A stretch of 64,000 nucleotides of DNA, taken from positions 7,872,501 through 7,936,500 of the forward strand of contig NW_025062476.1 in assembly GCF_000002995.4 (NCBI RefSeq), read 5' to 3'. The DNA comes from Brugia malayi. Taxonomy: Eukaryota; Nematoda; Chromadorea; Rhabditida; Onchocercidae. Position numbers and translations under genes: made by a program. This document shows positions 11,525 through 24,546 of the stretch, piece after piece (position 1 is the stretch's first letter; each line of letters begins with the position of its first letter). The notes beneath the pieces are model-generated. The model was given only the letters and a program-made list of their open reading frames with translations. It searched no databases and was not told where the DNA came from.

Positions 11525-13498
11525 TTAGTAACCTGGTGGTGTACGTGGCTCAGGACAATGTTCGCATGAACCAGTTTCTCCTCGTTCTCCTGGTAATCCC
11601 GGTTGTCCTTCTAGACCACGCTGTCCATGTGGTCCTCGTACTCCTTCATCACCTGGTGGTCCTTGAGGACCATCTTCGGTAGCTCCATCCGGCCCTGGAG
11701 GTCCCTTCGGCCCAAGTGGTCCTGGTGGTCCTAGAAAAGTTTTGGGTATAAACATTGGTGTAAGCAAGAAAAATAATAAATAATATTAAAATTATAATAA
11801 TCATCGAAAGTTACAGTTATTAATAATTATTAAAATTAAAGAGTCACCAGGTAATCCCATAGGTCCAGGAGGCCCATCAATTGGAATAAGACGTCCGGGT
11901 TGACCAGCAGGTCCAGGAGATCCTTCCTTTCCGGATGGTCCAACTGGTCCAGCTGCACCAGTCATACCAGGTTCTCCTTTTTTACCATCTTCACCTCTTG
12001 TGCCTTCAGCTCCCTTTGGTCCTTGTGGTCCTTTTGGACCAACTTGACCCGCTGGACCGGGTGGTCCAGGTGGACAAATAATGCATGGCTCATCGGTTTC
12101 ATTTACTGATTGCAGCACCTTAAAGTATATTCCATGATGAATTGATCAAATTAAATGATTTAGTAATATTGAAAATGAAGAATTCTCATTTAAATCATTA
12201 CTACATAATGGGTAATCAATTACCAGCTTTAAAAATATTGTAGAATTTCAATGAGAGCAACAATAAACTTAATTTTTGCGCCGTATGATGTAAGGACTTC
12301 TAGAATGTTAAGATGTATCAAATGTTAACTATATGCTAAAACTACAAGTAGTCATTGTCAGAAAAGGCCTTACTGATAAAATGCTGATATCCTATTTGAA
12401 TACATTCTTATTCATTAGTAATATTCACATTTTTTTTAAACTGCTCAATAGGCTTACTTAGAATAAAATTTACGAATCTATCTTGAAAAATACCTGTCCA
12501 TCTTTTCCTTTATCGCCATCTTTACCTGGTTCACCATCATTTCCATCAGGACCAGGATCGCCCGGTGGTCCCGGTGGTCCTACAGGGCCTTGTTGACATG
12601 GGCAACAGAAACTTCCAACATTTGGTTCTGCATTGATTATTGGACCTGCACTGTAACCGGGAGGTATCTCTGACTTGCCGTAGTCGCTATCAGCTGCAGT
12701 ATCGCCACCATATGGATTACTTCCACTTCCGTAAGTATTGCCACTGCTGGAACTTCCATAAAAATCTCCACTGTTGGATCCATCTCCTCCCTTGCTACCA
12801 TATGGCGTAGGAATTTCGATACCATAGCTAGTACTTCCCAAATTATGATTTGCATTACCGGGTGTGCGTGATATAAATTGACCGAAAAGCCATGTGCCTG
12901 CTTCTCGCTTAGCACGATATCCTTTATCAATTAAGGTCATTTCTTGCCACATATCCCGAGATCGGGACTGAAATTCATTTCGTTAAATCATATAAATGTG
13001 TAACAAATTTCTCCCCAACATCAAAATGAAAAAATAACACTTTCCACACTTTTTAAAGTGTGGAAAATAACTATTTATTTTAAATTGATTTTCTATACTT
13101 AAAAAATCAATAATCCAATCGTAATTCTGTTAGAAAAATAATTGTGCAGGTTTTCAGACATGAAAATCCACGAAGAAAACCACCTTAAATTCAAATCGAA
13201 ACTTTGACAAGTTAATCAGGTTGTTAATTTTCAAATAGGAAAGTTTAGCATCTTATTTAATTTAATACATCAATTTTAAATAGTTCAATATACTGTCCAA
13301 ATATCAAAAACTAGCCTTACAAAAATCAGCTTCAGCAATGAGGTGAGATTGGAAGGACTGAACAAAACTGTATAGCATTGGGAGAGTGACGATGGAAGCA
13401 ATCACTGCAGCAGTCGAAATAACAATTGCAAAAAATGCAACGCGGCGCATTTGCACCTGCTCATCGCGCAAACTGTTTTCAATACCGTTGAACTTCAT
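11525..13498 (-). CDS. Nematode cuticle collagen
   Basis: A secreted structural protein of the nematode cuticle, assembled as a trimer in the hypodermis and cross-linked outside the cell. Four exons are read: 13316-13498, 12494-12967, 11848-12118 and 11525-11730, about 377 residues. Exon 1 is the Col_cuticle_N domain: a short cytosolic start, then a hydrophobic signal anchor ([20 protein letters not shown]) ending EADFCK. Exon 2 opens [10 protein letters not shown], has the dibasic furin-type site RAKR followed by EAGTW, then a Gly/Ser/Tyr-rich stretch. Gly-X-Y blocks are separated by cysteine clusters (CCPCQQG, CIICPPG), and the protein ends [13 protein letters not shown]. Exon 1 joins exon 2 in frame only with a GC donor (AAG|GCTAGT at 13314-13315), giving the family-typical FCK-SRSR junction. 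The start ATG is at 13496-13498. The subgroup is not assigned. Confidence 0.95.
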
Positions 13499-16400
13499 CT
13501 CTCATAACATCAGTGGAAGAATATGAACTATAAATTGAAAAACAAATGAGAATTCAGAAAGCTATCGGACCAGACCAAATTATTCTTCCCGCGAAAGAAT
13601 TCTATTAGATGCAAGAAGGAAAACAATGGAATATTCGAGATGCTATAATTCCACACAACTTATTCGTAACTCTTTACAGCTGTGTTTTTAGCCACTAACA
13701 TTTTCATTTAGGAATCTTTGATTCATGGAATTCTGTCAAAAAGGGCAAACTAAAACATCTTAATTGGTTAGCTTATCAAATTGCAATTTTCCAGGAATAT
13801 CACAGGAGCATAGACTTAATATAAATTTCAAAAAGAGGACGTCAAATAAATCGTTGGTTATTTATTTAGGCCATTATCCGTGTTGCCCGCAAGCACTGAC
13901 CCAATTACCCACATTTTTGTAACTGGAAATGGTAAGTTATCACGATGAAACTTCTTCACTGACAATAAATATCGAACCAAAAATGGCATCTTATTCTTCA
14001 GGAATTAAAATTAAAAAATAGGCATCTTACCTTCATATATGTTCCAATTTTCTTTTAACTTCCTGACGAAAAAAAAAATCATGTTGAATTATTTTGTAAA
14101 TTTGTAATTTTGTAATTTTACAAATTTGTTTGTAATTTCATTTGTAATTTGCAAATTTCCAATGAATGCTTTGAATTATCTTCTCATGAATTTTCAGCAG
14201 TATATTTGAGTGGTAAGAAATAATTTTAAAGGAAAAAGTTAAGAAAAAAAGTTGATGAAAAAACAACTAAGGAACTAAAAAAGCAATCGAAGTCATTAAC
14301 ATTTTTTTGTGAACAAAATCATAGATGAAAGTATTACTTTCATTTACGATGAAATCTATTTTTATGATATAATAATATGAATCCAAATCATTTTCGTAAT
14401 TTGTTGGTTCAATATAAATGTATTTTTAAAATTCAATTATAATATGTGGAAAAAACGACTAAATGAATACAATAAGATATGCTAGTAGACAATGTATGCT
14501 TTAGAAATAAAGTTGCATCAAAAATGTTCATAAAACAACCATAGAGCTCACCCAAATACGAAATTTGTACTGATTGAGAATGGAAGGATAGAAAATCTAC
14601 AGAAATTTATAACCAATCGTTTACTTGACTTATCCATCTTCAAAAACATCAATTGTTGAATTAAAATGTCTCGAGTGATTGTCTTTGCTCCATATCTCTG
14701 CCGACCCGCGGGCACCTCATTTAATGTCAATTGTTTCAAATGTCACTCTTGTCCATGAAACCACAATCTTTAGGTGCCATTGCAATACCGCTTCTGTTGT
14801 ACACTTTACAGACATTCTAATTACTTCCGTGTTTTAATAAACTATATTAGTTGGAAGTCGAGTTACTATCAATCTTGTAGATGAAAAATTTTTTTTCAAA
14901 TTACTCTGACAATGTATGCAATACCATTTGACACAGAACTTGAAAATATGCAAGTCTCAGTTAATGCTGTTTTTATTTTTAGCTATATTCTTTCCATAAC
15001 TTTTAGTTTTTAAAAGTCTGAAAAGTTTAAATATTGTGCAAAAATTGGAATAAAAGCAGTTGACTATTAATATGAAAAGTGCAGGATGAAAATAAAAGGT
15101 AACCTGAATGTTTAAAGTCTAAAGTTAGCTAATAATAACTGAACCAGAAAACACATACGGATGGTAAATAGATATTTATCTTATTCAGGATTTTCAATCT
15201 TTATTTGAAAATATTTCAACCAAAACAATGGCAAATTAAAGATTATAGATTGCTATCTTATTTCTAATTTCTGCATATATTAATAAAACCACAATTGCAT
15301 TTCCTAATGCTTTATGTCCTTTTGCAGCACTTACTTTTAGAGCTATACAAATAATATGCATAAAATCTTTTATAATATTTTCTAACCATTGCCTTTAAAG
15401 TTGGCCATATAAAACATCATTGGTCAAAGTAGAAAAAAAAGTGTTGGTAGTCCAACTGGAAATTTAGTAGTTTAAGTTTTAAAAGTTCTGTACAAATAAT
15501 ATGGTTATTAAGTGTTAAATGTTATCACGAGTCTTGAAGGTAGTTAGCTGAGTTCTATTCAAAAGATTTAAAATGTTCTCAGTTCTAAATTTATTGGCAT
15601 TTATAACTTTCTATTTTCAGTTATATGAATTTTTTTAATTCTGCAAATTTTTAAAGATTTTAAAATTATAAAAATTCTCATCAAATAGAAAGGGATTGGC
15701 CCGCATTAAAAAACAAATATATAATTTAAAATTGAAAAGTGTTAAATAAAGGTGAAGCTAAGAGTAAATAAATGAAAAAAAATTCGAGATATAATTGAAG
15801 ATATATGTTGCCAATTAATGCAACAACTTTTGGTCTTCACAATAATTTTAAAAGTATCGTTAACAAATAGACTAATTGTTTAATTAATTAATTTAACTAA
15901 TTGTACTGAAAAATTCATAACTTGCTAACAAATAAAATCTTACATCAACGAAATATTTAAAAATTTTGGCAGACTTAATATGCTTTCGAAAAAATCATTG
16001 GATTAAAAAACTATTGGACAGTTGTTAAAGTGTTTTAGCATTTTAATGGACGTCAATGAGAACATTTCAAATTCAAAATTAATTTTCAAATTCTACAAAT
16101 AAAAATTGCAGCTCATTTGATCGAAAATGAACAGAACATATTGATTACTTCATTCTAGCAAAGATGAATCGAACAAATGTGTCAAAGAAAACTTAGAACT
16201 GATGCAAAAAGTTTTATTAAAATTAAACTACTTTCATTGATCAATGATTAAAACTTAATTGTATTAATAGTTTTACATTAAAATGCAGCGAATTCGACTT
16301 ATCCCACTAACAACTGATTATTTCGTTAGCCTTTGTCCACCATTGGCTATTTGTTTTTATTCTTACTTTTTTTTTTTTTTTGAAATCTTTGAAATAGGAT

Positions 16401-19400
16401 AAGTTAAGCTCAGCAATAAATTTCTATTAGCAGTGTATACACTTGACGGTTTCATTTGATTCAAGCGCTGTTTATTGAATTTACAAATATGAATTGAATT
16501 TGGAAATATGAATTAACCTAACTTCCTAGGCTTTATTACTTATTTATTTCCAATGAGACTGTCATTTTTTCAAATTAATGTTCCCTTTTTATTTCCACCT
16601 ACAAATTTTGCACCAACTGGAATTTTCCAAAGACGAAAAATGTTTTTTGTTCTGGTTCCCACTTTACAGCATAAGTTCGTTATGCTCTTCCTACAAAGTG
16701 GGAAGCAAATCATAGAAAATTCTGGATTCTCGATCTCATCAGTATTTGATATTTTTTCATTGTTTGCTGCCGACATTGCAAACACATTTCTTTAGAGAAT
16801 GCTGGACTCAGTTTTTGAGAAATATCTATTTAAATTATTGATTTGCCGAAACAATTTCGTACTATATTTGTGTTTCACTTTCAAAAATTCGAACTTTGTG
16901 TTTATCATACGTTGTAATCTTATAGCACAGCCTGTTTATTTTAAATTTTATTCTTATTTATAATAGCTCACGTTCAAATGGATTTTTTTTCAAATGTTCA
17001 AATGCTCTTCCGTTTCTATACGTTTGAAAGTCTATCTGACAGAAATCCTTAAATTTCCGTTCAATTAACAAACTAGCATTTCAGAAATTTAAAATCATTT
17101 TATTCTTAAATTTTACAAATTTATCTTTTAATTTTGCTGTTGCAGAGATCACACCTGTCATTCTTACAGTTAATCATATCATTCCTACTGCTAATTCTGA
17201 CTCATTTTAAACAAGTGTTATCAAACATTTCTCAATTTAAAATCTTGCCACAATATTTGTTACGAATTTGAGTTAACTGACGTATCAGGCTCCAGTCCTC
17301 TGGTAACACGTCATCAACGGGAGTAATTATTTACCGCATCTTATAAATTTTAAGATAAAATTAAATAATTAAGAAAATTAATTCTTAATTTTAACCTTTG
17401 AAAAATTTTCTGCTTTCTGTTTGATATTTAAAACTGTATAAAAAAGGAGCATTTAATTGAATATGTATAACAATATATTATTTATCCAATAATAATTTAA
17501 TTTTGAGTTGCAGAGATCACACCTGTCATTCTAATTCCAGCTAATTTTAAACAAGTGTTATCAACATTTTTCAATTTGAAATCTTGCCACAATATTTGAC
17601 CAACGTATTGGGCTCAAGTCCTCTGGCAACATGTCATTAATAGGAGTAATTATTTACCGCATGTGGAAGTAGGCATTTAATAGAGATTATAAATTTTCTC
17701 TCTCTCTCTTTCTCTCCCTAATACTACACTGAATAATTCGGCAGTGCCAAACATTTCTCGAAACTTTATATATCATAACAGCTGTCACTACTCAAAGAAT
17801 TTGATAATGAAATGTATTGGTTTAAAGAAACTTTTCATCAAGTTAGTGGCAAATTTTCTGGCTTCAATTCATCCTCTTAAAGTAACATATTGCTCCTCTC
17901 AAAAACAAGGTTCTGACAGAGAAATAAGCAAAAAAAAAAACTAAACATATATAAGTTACTTTGTAAATTATTCTAACTCAACTGAAAATTAAATCTATAG
18001 TGTGACAATTGCAGATTAATTACAAATCTTCTTTTACACATTTTATGCTGTAAATTTCGAATTACTGAAATTTTACTAAACAGTTTCCTCAAACAAAATA
18101 CAGCAAAACCTGATGTCAAATGTCAAAATGATATCATCATTATTCGTTTTTGTCTGCCTCGTTATTACCCATTTGAATTAATGATTTTAGAGCCGAAAGT
18201 TTTTTCTAGAAGTATTCTACAGATGTCGTGTAATGGATGCATTCACTCTTATGGAATAATACCATTTATGACTGACGCGAATTTTCGCAGTGATTTAGAA
18301 AAGAAGATAATTTAAACCTTCAGGACAGCTCCATAATTCGAAAAATGATGAGTTGAAGACTGCATTAACTGTCAATCGTTAAAATAAAAGCCGCAATTCG
18401 CAATAATCATTCTGTGATGTAGCAAAACCGTCGATTCACGGGCAGTTACTTCACTAATTCTTTGCACCTTTTCTTCAACTGGATTTCTTCTTGAACCTAA
18501 TATTAATGAAAAGAAAACATTTCATTAGAATAAAGAAACAAACTGCATTAATTGCAAATCATTAAAAGTGAATTTAACTAAGTGATAAAACAGACTAGGA
18601 AGATGATTTTAAATGGATCCTTCTTGGCTAGGACTACTTTTTTGATTAGAATATTACGAGTCATTCGGTCACCTATATTTCTGATTAAGTTCTCTAAATT
18701 TTCTTTAGCTCTATAAAAGTCATATTTGGTCATACCACGATTTTTTAAGAAATTTTGAAATCAATTTGGAGGATCTCATGAATTAATTTATTCCATGGCT
18801 TGAAAGGAGTAAGCTGGATTCTTTTAAAACAATATTCAATAAATTATTCATTTTACATAGTGCAATATAAACTAATGACTGCCTCTTCACCACTAATGTG
18901 AGACATTAATATGGTAAAGACACAAATGATTGTTCTGTTGGATGTTACTGATAAGTTACTGAGCTGCTCAATCGAGTCCGGGTACCACACAAGCTTGATC
19001 CGTAGCAAAAAGTGGCAAACATTCTTCTGAAGCATGAATGCTTTTATTTCTTCATTATTTTTCCAAAAACAAAAGAAAATAAAGTTTTCAACATTTTATA
19101 CTTTCTGCGTTTTTCTTGGATCTTTTGTATCTTTATCTTCCGACATATGTGCGAAGAAAGAAGACCAGTACATCACTCTGAAAAGTCTCTTTTCTTTTTT
19201 AAAAATAACCTGTGTTCTACGTCATTAGAGAAACCTTTGAACTTTAAAATGCCGTTTATCAGTATAGTTTTTATTCATAAACCAAAAAACAGCTAAAACT
19301 CACTTTTCCGTTCAGCTCTATGAAAATTATATTGTTGATTAAGTTGCTATTACTATCTAAGCAAAAAGCCCGTGATTACTGCTTTCGGAATCATTCATAC

Positions 19401-20533
19401 TCAGATAATTTCATAGTAGCATTATAAACTGTGACACTGTTATGCTTGAATGCGAAAAATTTACATATATAAAAATTTACATATATATCAAACAGCTATC
19501 ACTGCCCTAAAAAAGAACTATTTACATAAATCGACTTCACAAATTTTGGAAAAAATAGTTTAAGCGAAATGTCCAGTAGAATGTGCTCTAGTTTCTTCGA
19601 CTCCAGCAGAATTTTAGAGTAAGAAATTCTTTGGAATACCAGCTTCCTTAAACTTTAGAATTCCAGAAATTTGAAGACAAACGAGGGTACACAACTGAAA
19701 TAAATTTTCAATTCTAATTTCCAAACCTGTTTTTCACTACGAGACGGTTCAAAAAGGACCCTGAAGCAAAATATTTTTCTACAGTCAGTCATCTATTAAA
19801 AATCTCAAACAAACCCAATTTTGCCAAACAACCCAACTAAAAAAATTTCAGAAAGAGTAATAAAAGTAATCGAGTGAACAGTAATTTCGTACTAGGATGT
19901 TCGAATCTTAACTGCGAAAGGGAAGATGTTAGGCAATCCTTTCATTCTAGAAAACAGAAGCTATGATCAGGAAATGAAAGTAATATTTCAAATTACTTTA
20001 TTTTGACCTAAACAAAAAAACAGTAAGCGAAACAAATAAAGTTGATTAAACATAACGTGACCTGCTATCAATTGCAATCAAATATTTATAGAAGCGTTAA
20101 TATCTCAAACATAAAGCTAACTACAAAGAAATCTACACATTAAAATTTAGAATCGTCATTAAAATTAATCCCAACAGTTCCACGGAAGAATAAAAAAAGA
20201 GCATAATGCAAGTTAGGAATTCTGATCTTTAAGCATCGAAGTTCTCAGTTAATCTGTATTACAGTGCAATATGAAAGCATCTATACAATCACAAAAAACT
20301 CACTTCGATCCTAAGAAAAAACTGCTAGCAAGGAGCGTTAAAAGAATGACACATGGAAATTCGAAATTTTAAATCATTTTTTATCGATATTTAAATGATC
20401 AATTTACAATATTTGAATTTGTTGCATAATAAATACGAAAGTTCTACATAAATATGAAAATGTATTTTCCTCGTCTCTAGGAAATAAAATAAAACTCACA
20501 TATATCATACCGAAATGATCAGATAAAGTTTAC
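13499..20533. other. Gene-poor region with old duplications
   Basis: About 7 kb without a supportable gene. Open frames at 14548-14739, 16553-16795 and 18853-19296 lack splice context or family signatures. The region carries a diverged direct duplication (17141-17339 and 17509-17662), a CT-rich tract near 17696-17718 and many A/T runs. A short GC-rich patch (CCGACCCGCGGG, about 14700-14713) stands out from the surroundings but is unexplained. Confidence 0.5.
17141..17662. repeat. Diverged direct duplication (two copies)
   Basis: Copy 1 is 17141-17339 and copy 2 is 17509-17662, in the same orientation. Both begin TGCAGAGATCACACCTGTCA and both end with AGTAATTATTTACCGCAT. Between these they share blocks such as AAACAAGTGTTATCA, ATCTTGCCACAATATTTG and AGTCCTCTGG. 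Copy 2 is shorter because of internal deletions. No ORF is shared. This is probably a dispersed repeat family or a local duplication. Confidence 0.8.
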
Positions 20534-22745
20534 TTATGGCTTACTGTCACTCCGTCTGATAAGCGCTTCAATGGCACGAGCTCTCAGCTCCAATTCCAGC
20601 ATGTGAAGCCTTCTCTCTTCTCGTGCTTTATTAGTATCGGCTGAATTTCCAGAACTGCAGATATTGAAATCTGGTTAAACATGAGCCTCTGACACTTTTC
20701 AGTATTTCAAATGTAATCAACAAATAGAAAATCTGCTTAAGACACTTACTTCCCTGACTTTTTAGACATTGATGTCGGGGATGAATCACCATGTAGATTA
20801 CCAGCAAAAGGGTCTCTATGGATGGTGAGATGTTGATGCCCCTTAAAAAAATATTATCTTTGATTTTCACTACAAGTTCTTACTTCCATATGTACGATTT
20901 ACAAGAAATATCATTTCTTCATATAAATCAATTTTCTCTATGATCTGTATCTTCGTAATTTAATAAACAATCACTTTCACTGCTGCAAATTAAAATATTA
21001 GAAGGAATAATCGGCAAGGACATCAAGTTCTATTGAGAAAATTCATTAATAAAGAACATATAACTAAATACCATTTTACATTTCTGTTGCGCACGCTACA
21101 GTACAATAGAAAACTTTTTTTCCAGCAACAAGAGTAAGAAAAGAGCTTTTATTCTTTACTCTCGTATATTTGTACAATAGAAAGTTGTAGAATTGAACAA
21201 TTTGGTTGCAACGAAGAAACCGAAATTTATGTACCGTTGGATTTTATTTCTGTCGGAAGCTCTTGACACTTGTATGGGTAAAGTGAAAGTGCCCACACAA
21301 GTAACACAACCTCGCTATAATCTAGCACTTACATTAGCGAACAATCACTCAGACACAATTGTTCGCCCTTGAAAGTGCCCGGAATCAAACTCCTGCCATT
21401 ACACTACGAGGATTTTCGCCACTGAACCATACCAGAATGCTAACAAAACCCTACATTCACTATACAACTATTATGTTACATAAATTGGCCAAAACACTAA
21501 ACATAAACAAACCTTTAGCGTGTCACCTTTGTCTGATTTTGTGCTTTTTTCTTGGTCACTCACAACTTCTCCTTCTTCCAATTCGTCATCATTCTTTGCC
21601 ATTATGACTGCATTCACCTTCAAATTGTTACAAACACCATGATTAATGTTAATCTTGATAAGCTTTCTTTTAAAGAAGCAACGTAATTCTTGGCGTGATT
21701 TCGGACAGCACGCGACTTCATAAGTCATGAAATACCTGGTTGGGGCTTGATGTGTCTTTGCTAGCAAATATATCTGCATAGTGACTTGATGAAATTTTAT
21801 ACTCTGAAGAGAAGTCGGACTGAATAACAGTTTCACTTTCTTGACGAGTCCTGGTTAAAGAAATGCTTTCAACTGCAGCAAAATGGACTTCTGAAGTGCT
21901 CATGATACTGTTGCAGGCAGTGATATCATCTGTACTGATTGTTTGAAAAACACTAAAAATGTGAGTTCACAAATCTAGTTAAGTTCAAGTTTTTTCAAAA
22001 ATCAGTGGGATAGATTAAAATTAAAGATCATCGGACAGCATTACCATTCTCTCATCTCTCTTATTTGATCAATTCGCAATAATTAACTAATGTTTATGAG
22101 TCGTAATTCAGTTGACAATTACTTTGCATTTTTCATCTTAATTCGAAGTTAGGATCAAATAAAAATTAATATTTCGAATTATATAAACATACCCAGGTAA
22201 ATTCGGTGCAGTCATTTCTGTTGTAGAATCAGCAACAGCAACCTCAGTTTTCAGTGCTTAAAACATCAAAATGAAAAAAAAAAAAATCACAAACGATCAA
22301 AATGATAATGTAGAACACCTAATGAACATACTTTTAATATCAGTACTCGTAGTAAGTGCTTCGTTTTTCTCTCCTTCAGATTCACTTTCGACAAAATCTT
22401 TCCCTAAACATAATAGTTATAATAAAAGAGTGCTACATGATCCTTTTTTCTTAATTAAATAAGAGGATTACAAATACGCAAGGAAGTAATCCGATAAAAT
22501 ACTGAAGCGAATAACCCTACAAACAAATAAGTCAAAGTTACTAATTGTATTTAATAGTAAAAGCAAATATATACAATGACCAGCCTATTGCCTTTGCGAA
22601 AATCTACAAAAAAGTTAACAATGATTGAACCAACCCTTCAAAATAGTGTATATATTCTTTTTAGACATCCCATTCAGCTCTTTAACACATAAATAGCGAA
22701 GCTCTGCTATTTCCAAATTCTTAAATGTAGTAAAAGTGCTTCAGA

Positions 22746-22776
<31 letters not shown>

Positions 22777-23729
22777 GTGTATAGTCATATATATATATAT
22801 ATATAATCAGCAATATATGACAGCAAACCTTTAAGTTTTCCGGCAACAACTCATAAAGTTCTCTTTTATGAAGTGATGCAAACATATGGCGAACCATCTC
22901 TTCTCTATTGTCAATGTAAAATGAAATCGACTTCAACTTTTCTGAAAGACTTATACCCTCGGGCTATTTCTATTTTAGAAATTAGATGTTTATATCCCTT
23001 ACTGTACTAGTAGATTGTACAATGAAATTTTTTAATGCTCCTATCTCACTAAATAAATTACATATAAGTATAAATCAATCAAATATTTCAAATTACTTCA
23101 TCCTTATCGGAAGACAATAAATGATCGAAATGGGATACTATAATGACAAAAATAATAGCATGCAATAATGATTTCGACAGAAACGTATGCAGCATGAAAG
23201 GCGTACATTTAGCTAGTAGTAAAATCTCTTTTTTCTTAAATCCAAAGCAATAAATCCTACTAATTTCTCCATGAATGTTGTGCATAACAGGATTACTGAA
23301 TAACTATCAAAGAAAAATCACATACCTTCAGAATGTAATTTGAGAGATGATAAGAAATCACCCTGAATTGCTCCTTTTTTTACAGATGAAGACCTAAAAC
23401 AACTTGCATATTACGGAATATTACAGAAACCAAGAAGTTTAAAAATTTGATTTGAAACCTCGAACTGGATGAAGAAGAGACACAGGAGATCGTGCTGCTG
23501 TAACGATTAAGTTGTTTATTGGGGTTCAAAAGCGTACAACATGTGTCTTCATTGGAGACAATACTTGAAGTTTGAATTCGAGCCTTCTTGCTCCGAAATG
23601 AATACGATTTTTTTCCGTGCTTTAACGAGACAAATAAATTCAACAAATACAGACAATACTGTGTTTAAATGAATTGTAACAAAGTTTAAAACAGTATTTC
23701 TTACAACTTACCCACTTCTTATCCTTCAT
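20534..23729 (-). CDS. CAAP1: CAAP1 homolog (caspase activity and apoptosis inhibitor 1)
   Basis: Homolog of vertebrate CAAP1, reported as an anti-apoptotic protein. Eleven exons are read on the minus strand with GT-AG introns and consistent phase, about 370 residues (human 361). The start is MKDKKW at 23729, spliced to a basic, serine-rich exon (to about 23468). The conserved core is LKSISFYIDNREEMVRHMF plus KRELYELLPENLK (exon near 22828-22950), then LEIAELRYLCVKELN and KKNIYTILKG (near 22622-22727). Human CAAP1 has matching segments of the form SFYI..KKEM and KMLPDVLKNC..EEIKKLC. A variable acidic middle follows (DELEEGEVVSD near 21590). The C-terminal helix MLELELRARAIEALIRR matches the LELEMRARAIKALM end of CAAP1; the stop is at 20534-20536. 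It is head to head with CWC22. A tRNA-like remnant lies in one intron (21381-21429) and a TA microsatellite in another (22752-22805). Confidence 0.88.
21381..21429 (-). repeat. tRNA-derived remnant with A and B boxes
   Basis: On the minus strand TGGTTCAGTGG (21419-21429) matches an RNA polymerase III A box, and AGTTTGATTCC (21381-21391) is close to the B-box consensus GGTTCGANTCC. The two are about 27 bp apart, as in a tRNA. The T-stem does not pair, so this is not a working tRNA. It is more likely a tRNA pseudogene or a SINE remnant, inside an intron of the CAAP1 homolog. Confidence 0.45.
22750..22806. repeat. TA-dinucleotide microsatellite (two blocks)
   Basis: Two (TA)n blocks flank a short GTGTATAGTCA spacer. 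They sit in a CAAP1 intron, immediately downstream of the exon encoding KRELYELLPENLK. Confidence 0.9.
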
Positions 23730-24546
23730 GGACAAAATTCCAGGAATTTTCCAAAATAATTTCAGCGAAATAATTTACGTCTCTCACCAACCATACTGGC
23801 CGACCTCTATTCGGTGGCACGTCTTTTCCAACTAAGCAATATGAACGAGGGTGTCCTCTCTAGAATTGTTTAATTGCTTGTGGGGTCCTATACCTGAGAT
23901 TTAGGTGGAGACAACTGCAGGGATAGGTAAGGTTGCTGGTTACTGGTGAGCAGTTAGGATGAAGAAGTGTAGTCTTATAGTCTGAAATCAATTGGGGTTA
24001 TGGACTGATACTGATTCGTTCATTGTAAGGATCTTGATTGAGTAAGAAGCAATATTAACACAATGAGTATGTGAGTGTTAGCATTCAGTAACACTTTGAG
24101 CTGGACACTTTATGCGAACGCTTGTAACTTTGTAGTACAAAATAGAAACATTGGTTTAGAAATGATTATTGAAATTAGAATGTGATTGCTAAATTATCGT
24201 GTTGGGAAATTGTTGAATTGGATATAGGGAAGTCCATTTCTTTACCGTTCTTCTTTGTTGAACTTTTTTGTCGAAATGAAAAACATGAGGAAATCTGTAG
24301 GAAGATTAACGGTTAGCAGATAACTGTGCTTAGTGCTTTGGTTTTTGCCAAGCCATAACATATGGCTTAATTGTGAATGAGTATATAAACATTGATTCTA
24401 TTTACATAAATCATTATTGCGGTTTTGACAAAGATTTTATTAAATACAACATTCCTCATCATATTTTTTAATATTTTTGTTCTTTGTGTTGAGATACCAT
24501 ATGTCTGAGTTATTATAGATTGAAAGGAATATTTGAGGAATCAAAG
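23730..24546. promoter_or_regulatory. Shared promoter region of CAAP1 and CWC22 homologs
   Basis: This 817-bp spacer lies between the start codons of two divergent genes. It is slightly richer in GC than nearby intergenic DNA (for example TGGCCGACCTCTATTCGG near 23809). No operator is identified. A shared bidirectional promoter is inferred from layout only. Confidence 0.35.

Noticed and set aside
11467..12109. Plus-strand open frames across the collagen exons
   Set aside because: They are antisense reading of Gly-X-Y repeats, which leaves few stop codons; no independent evidence.
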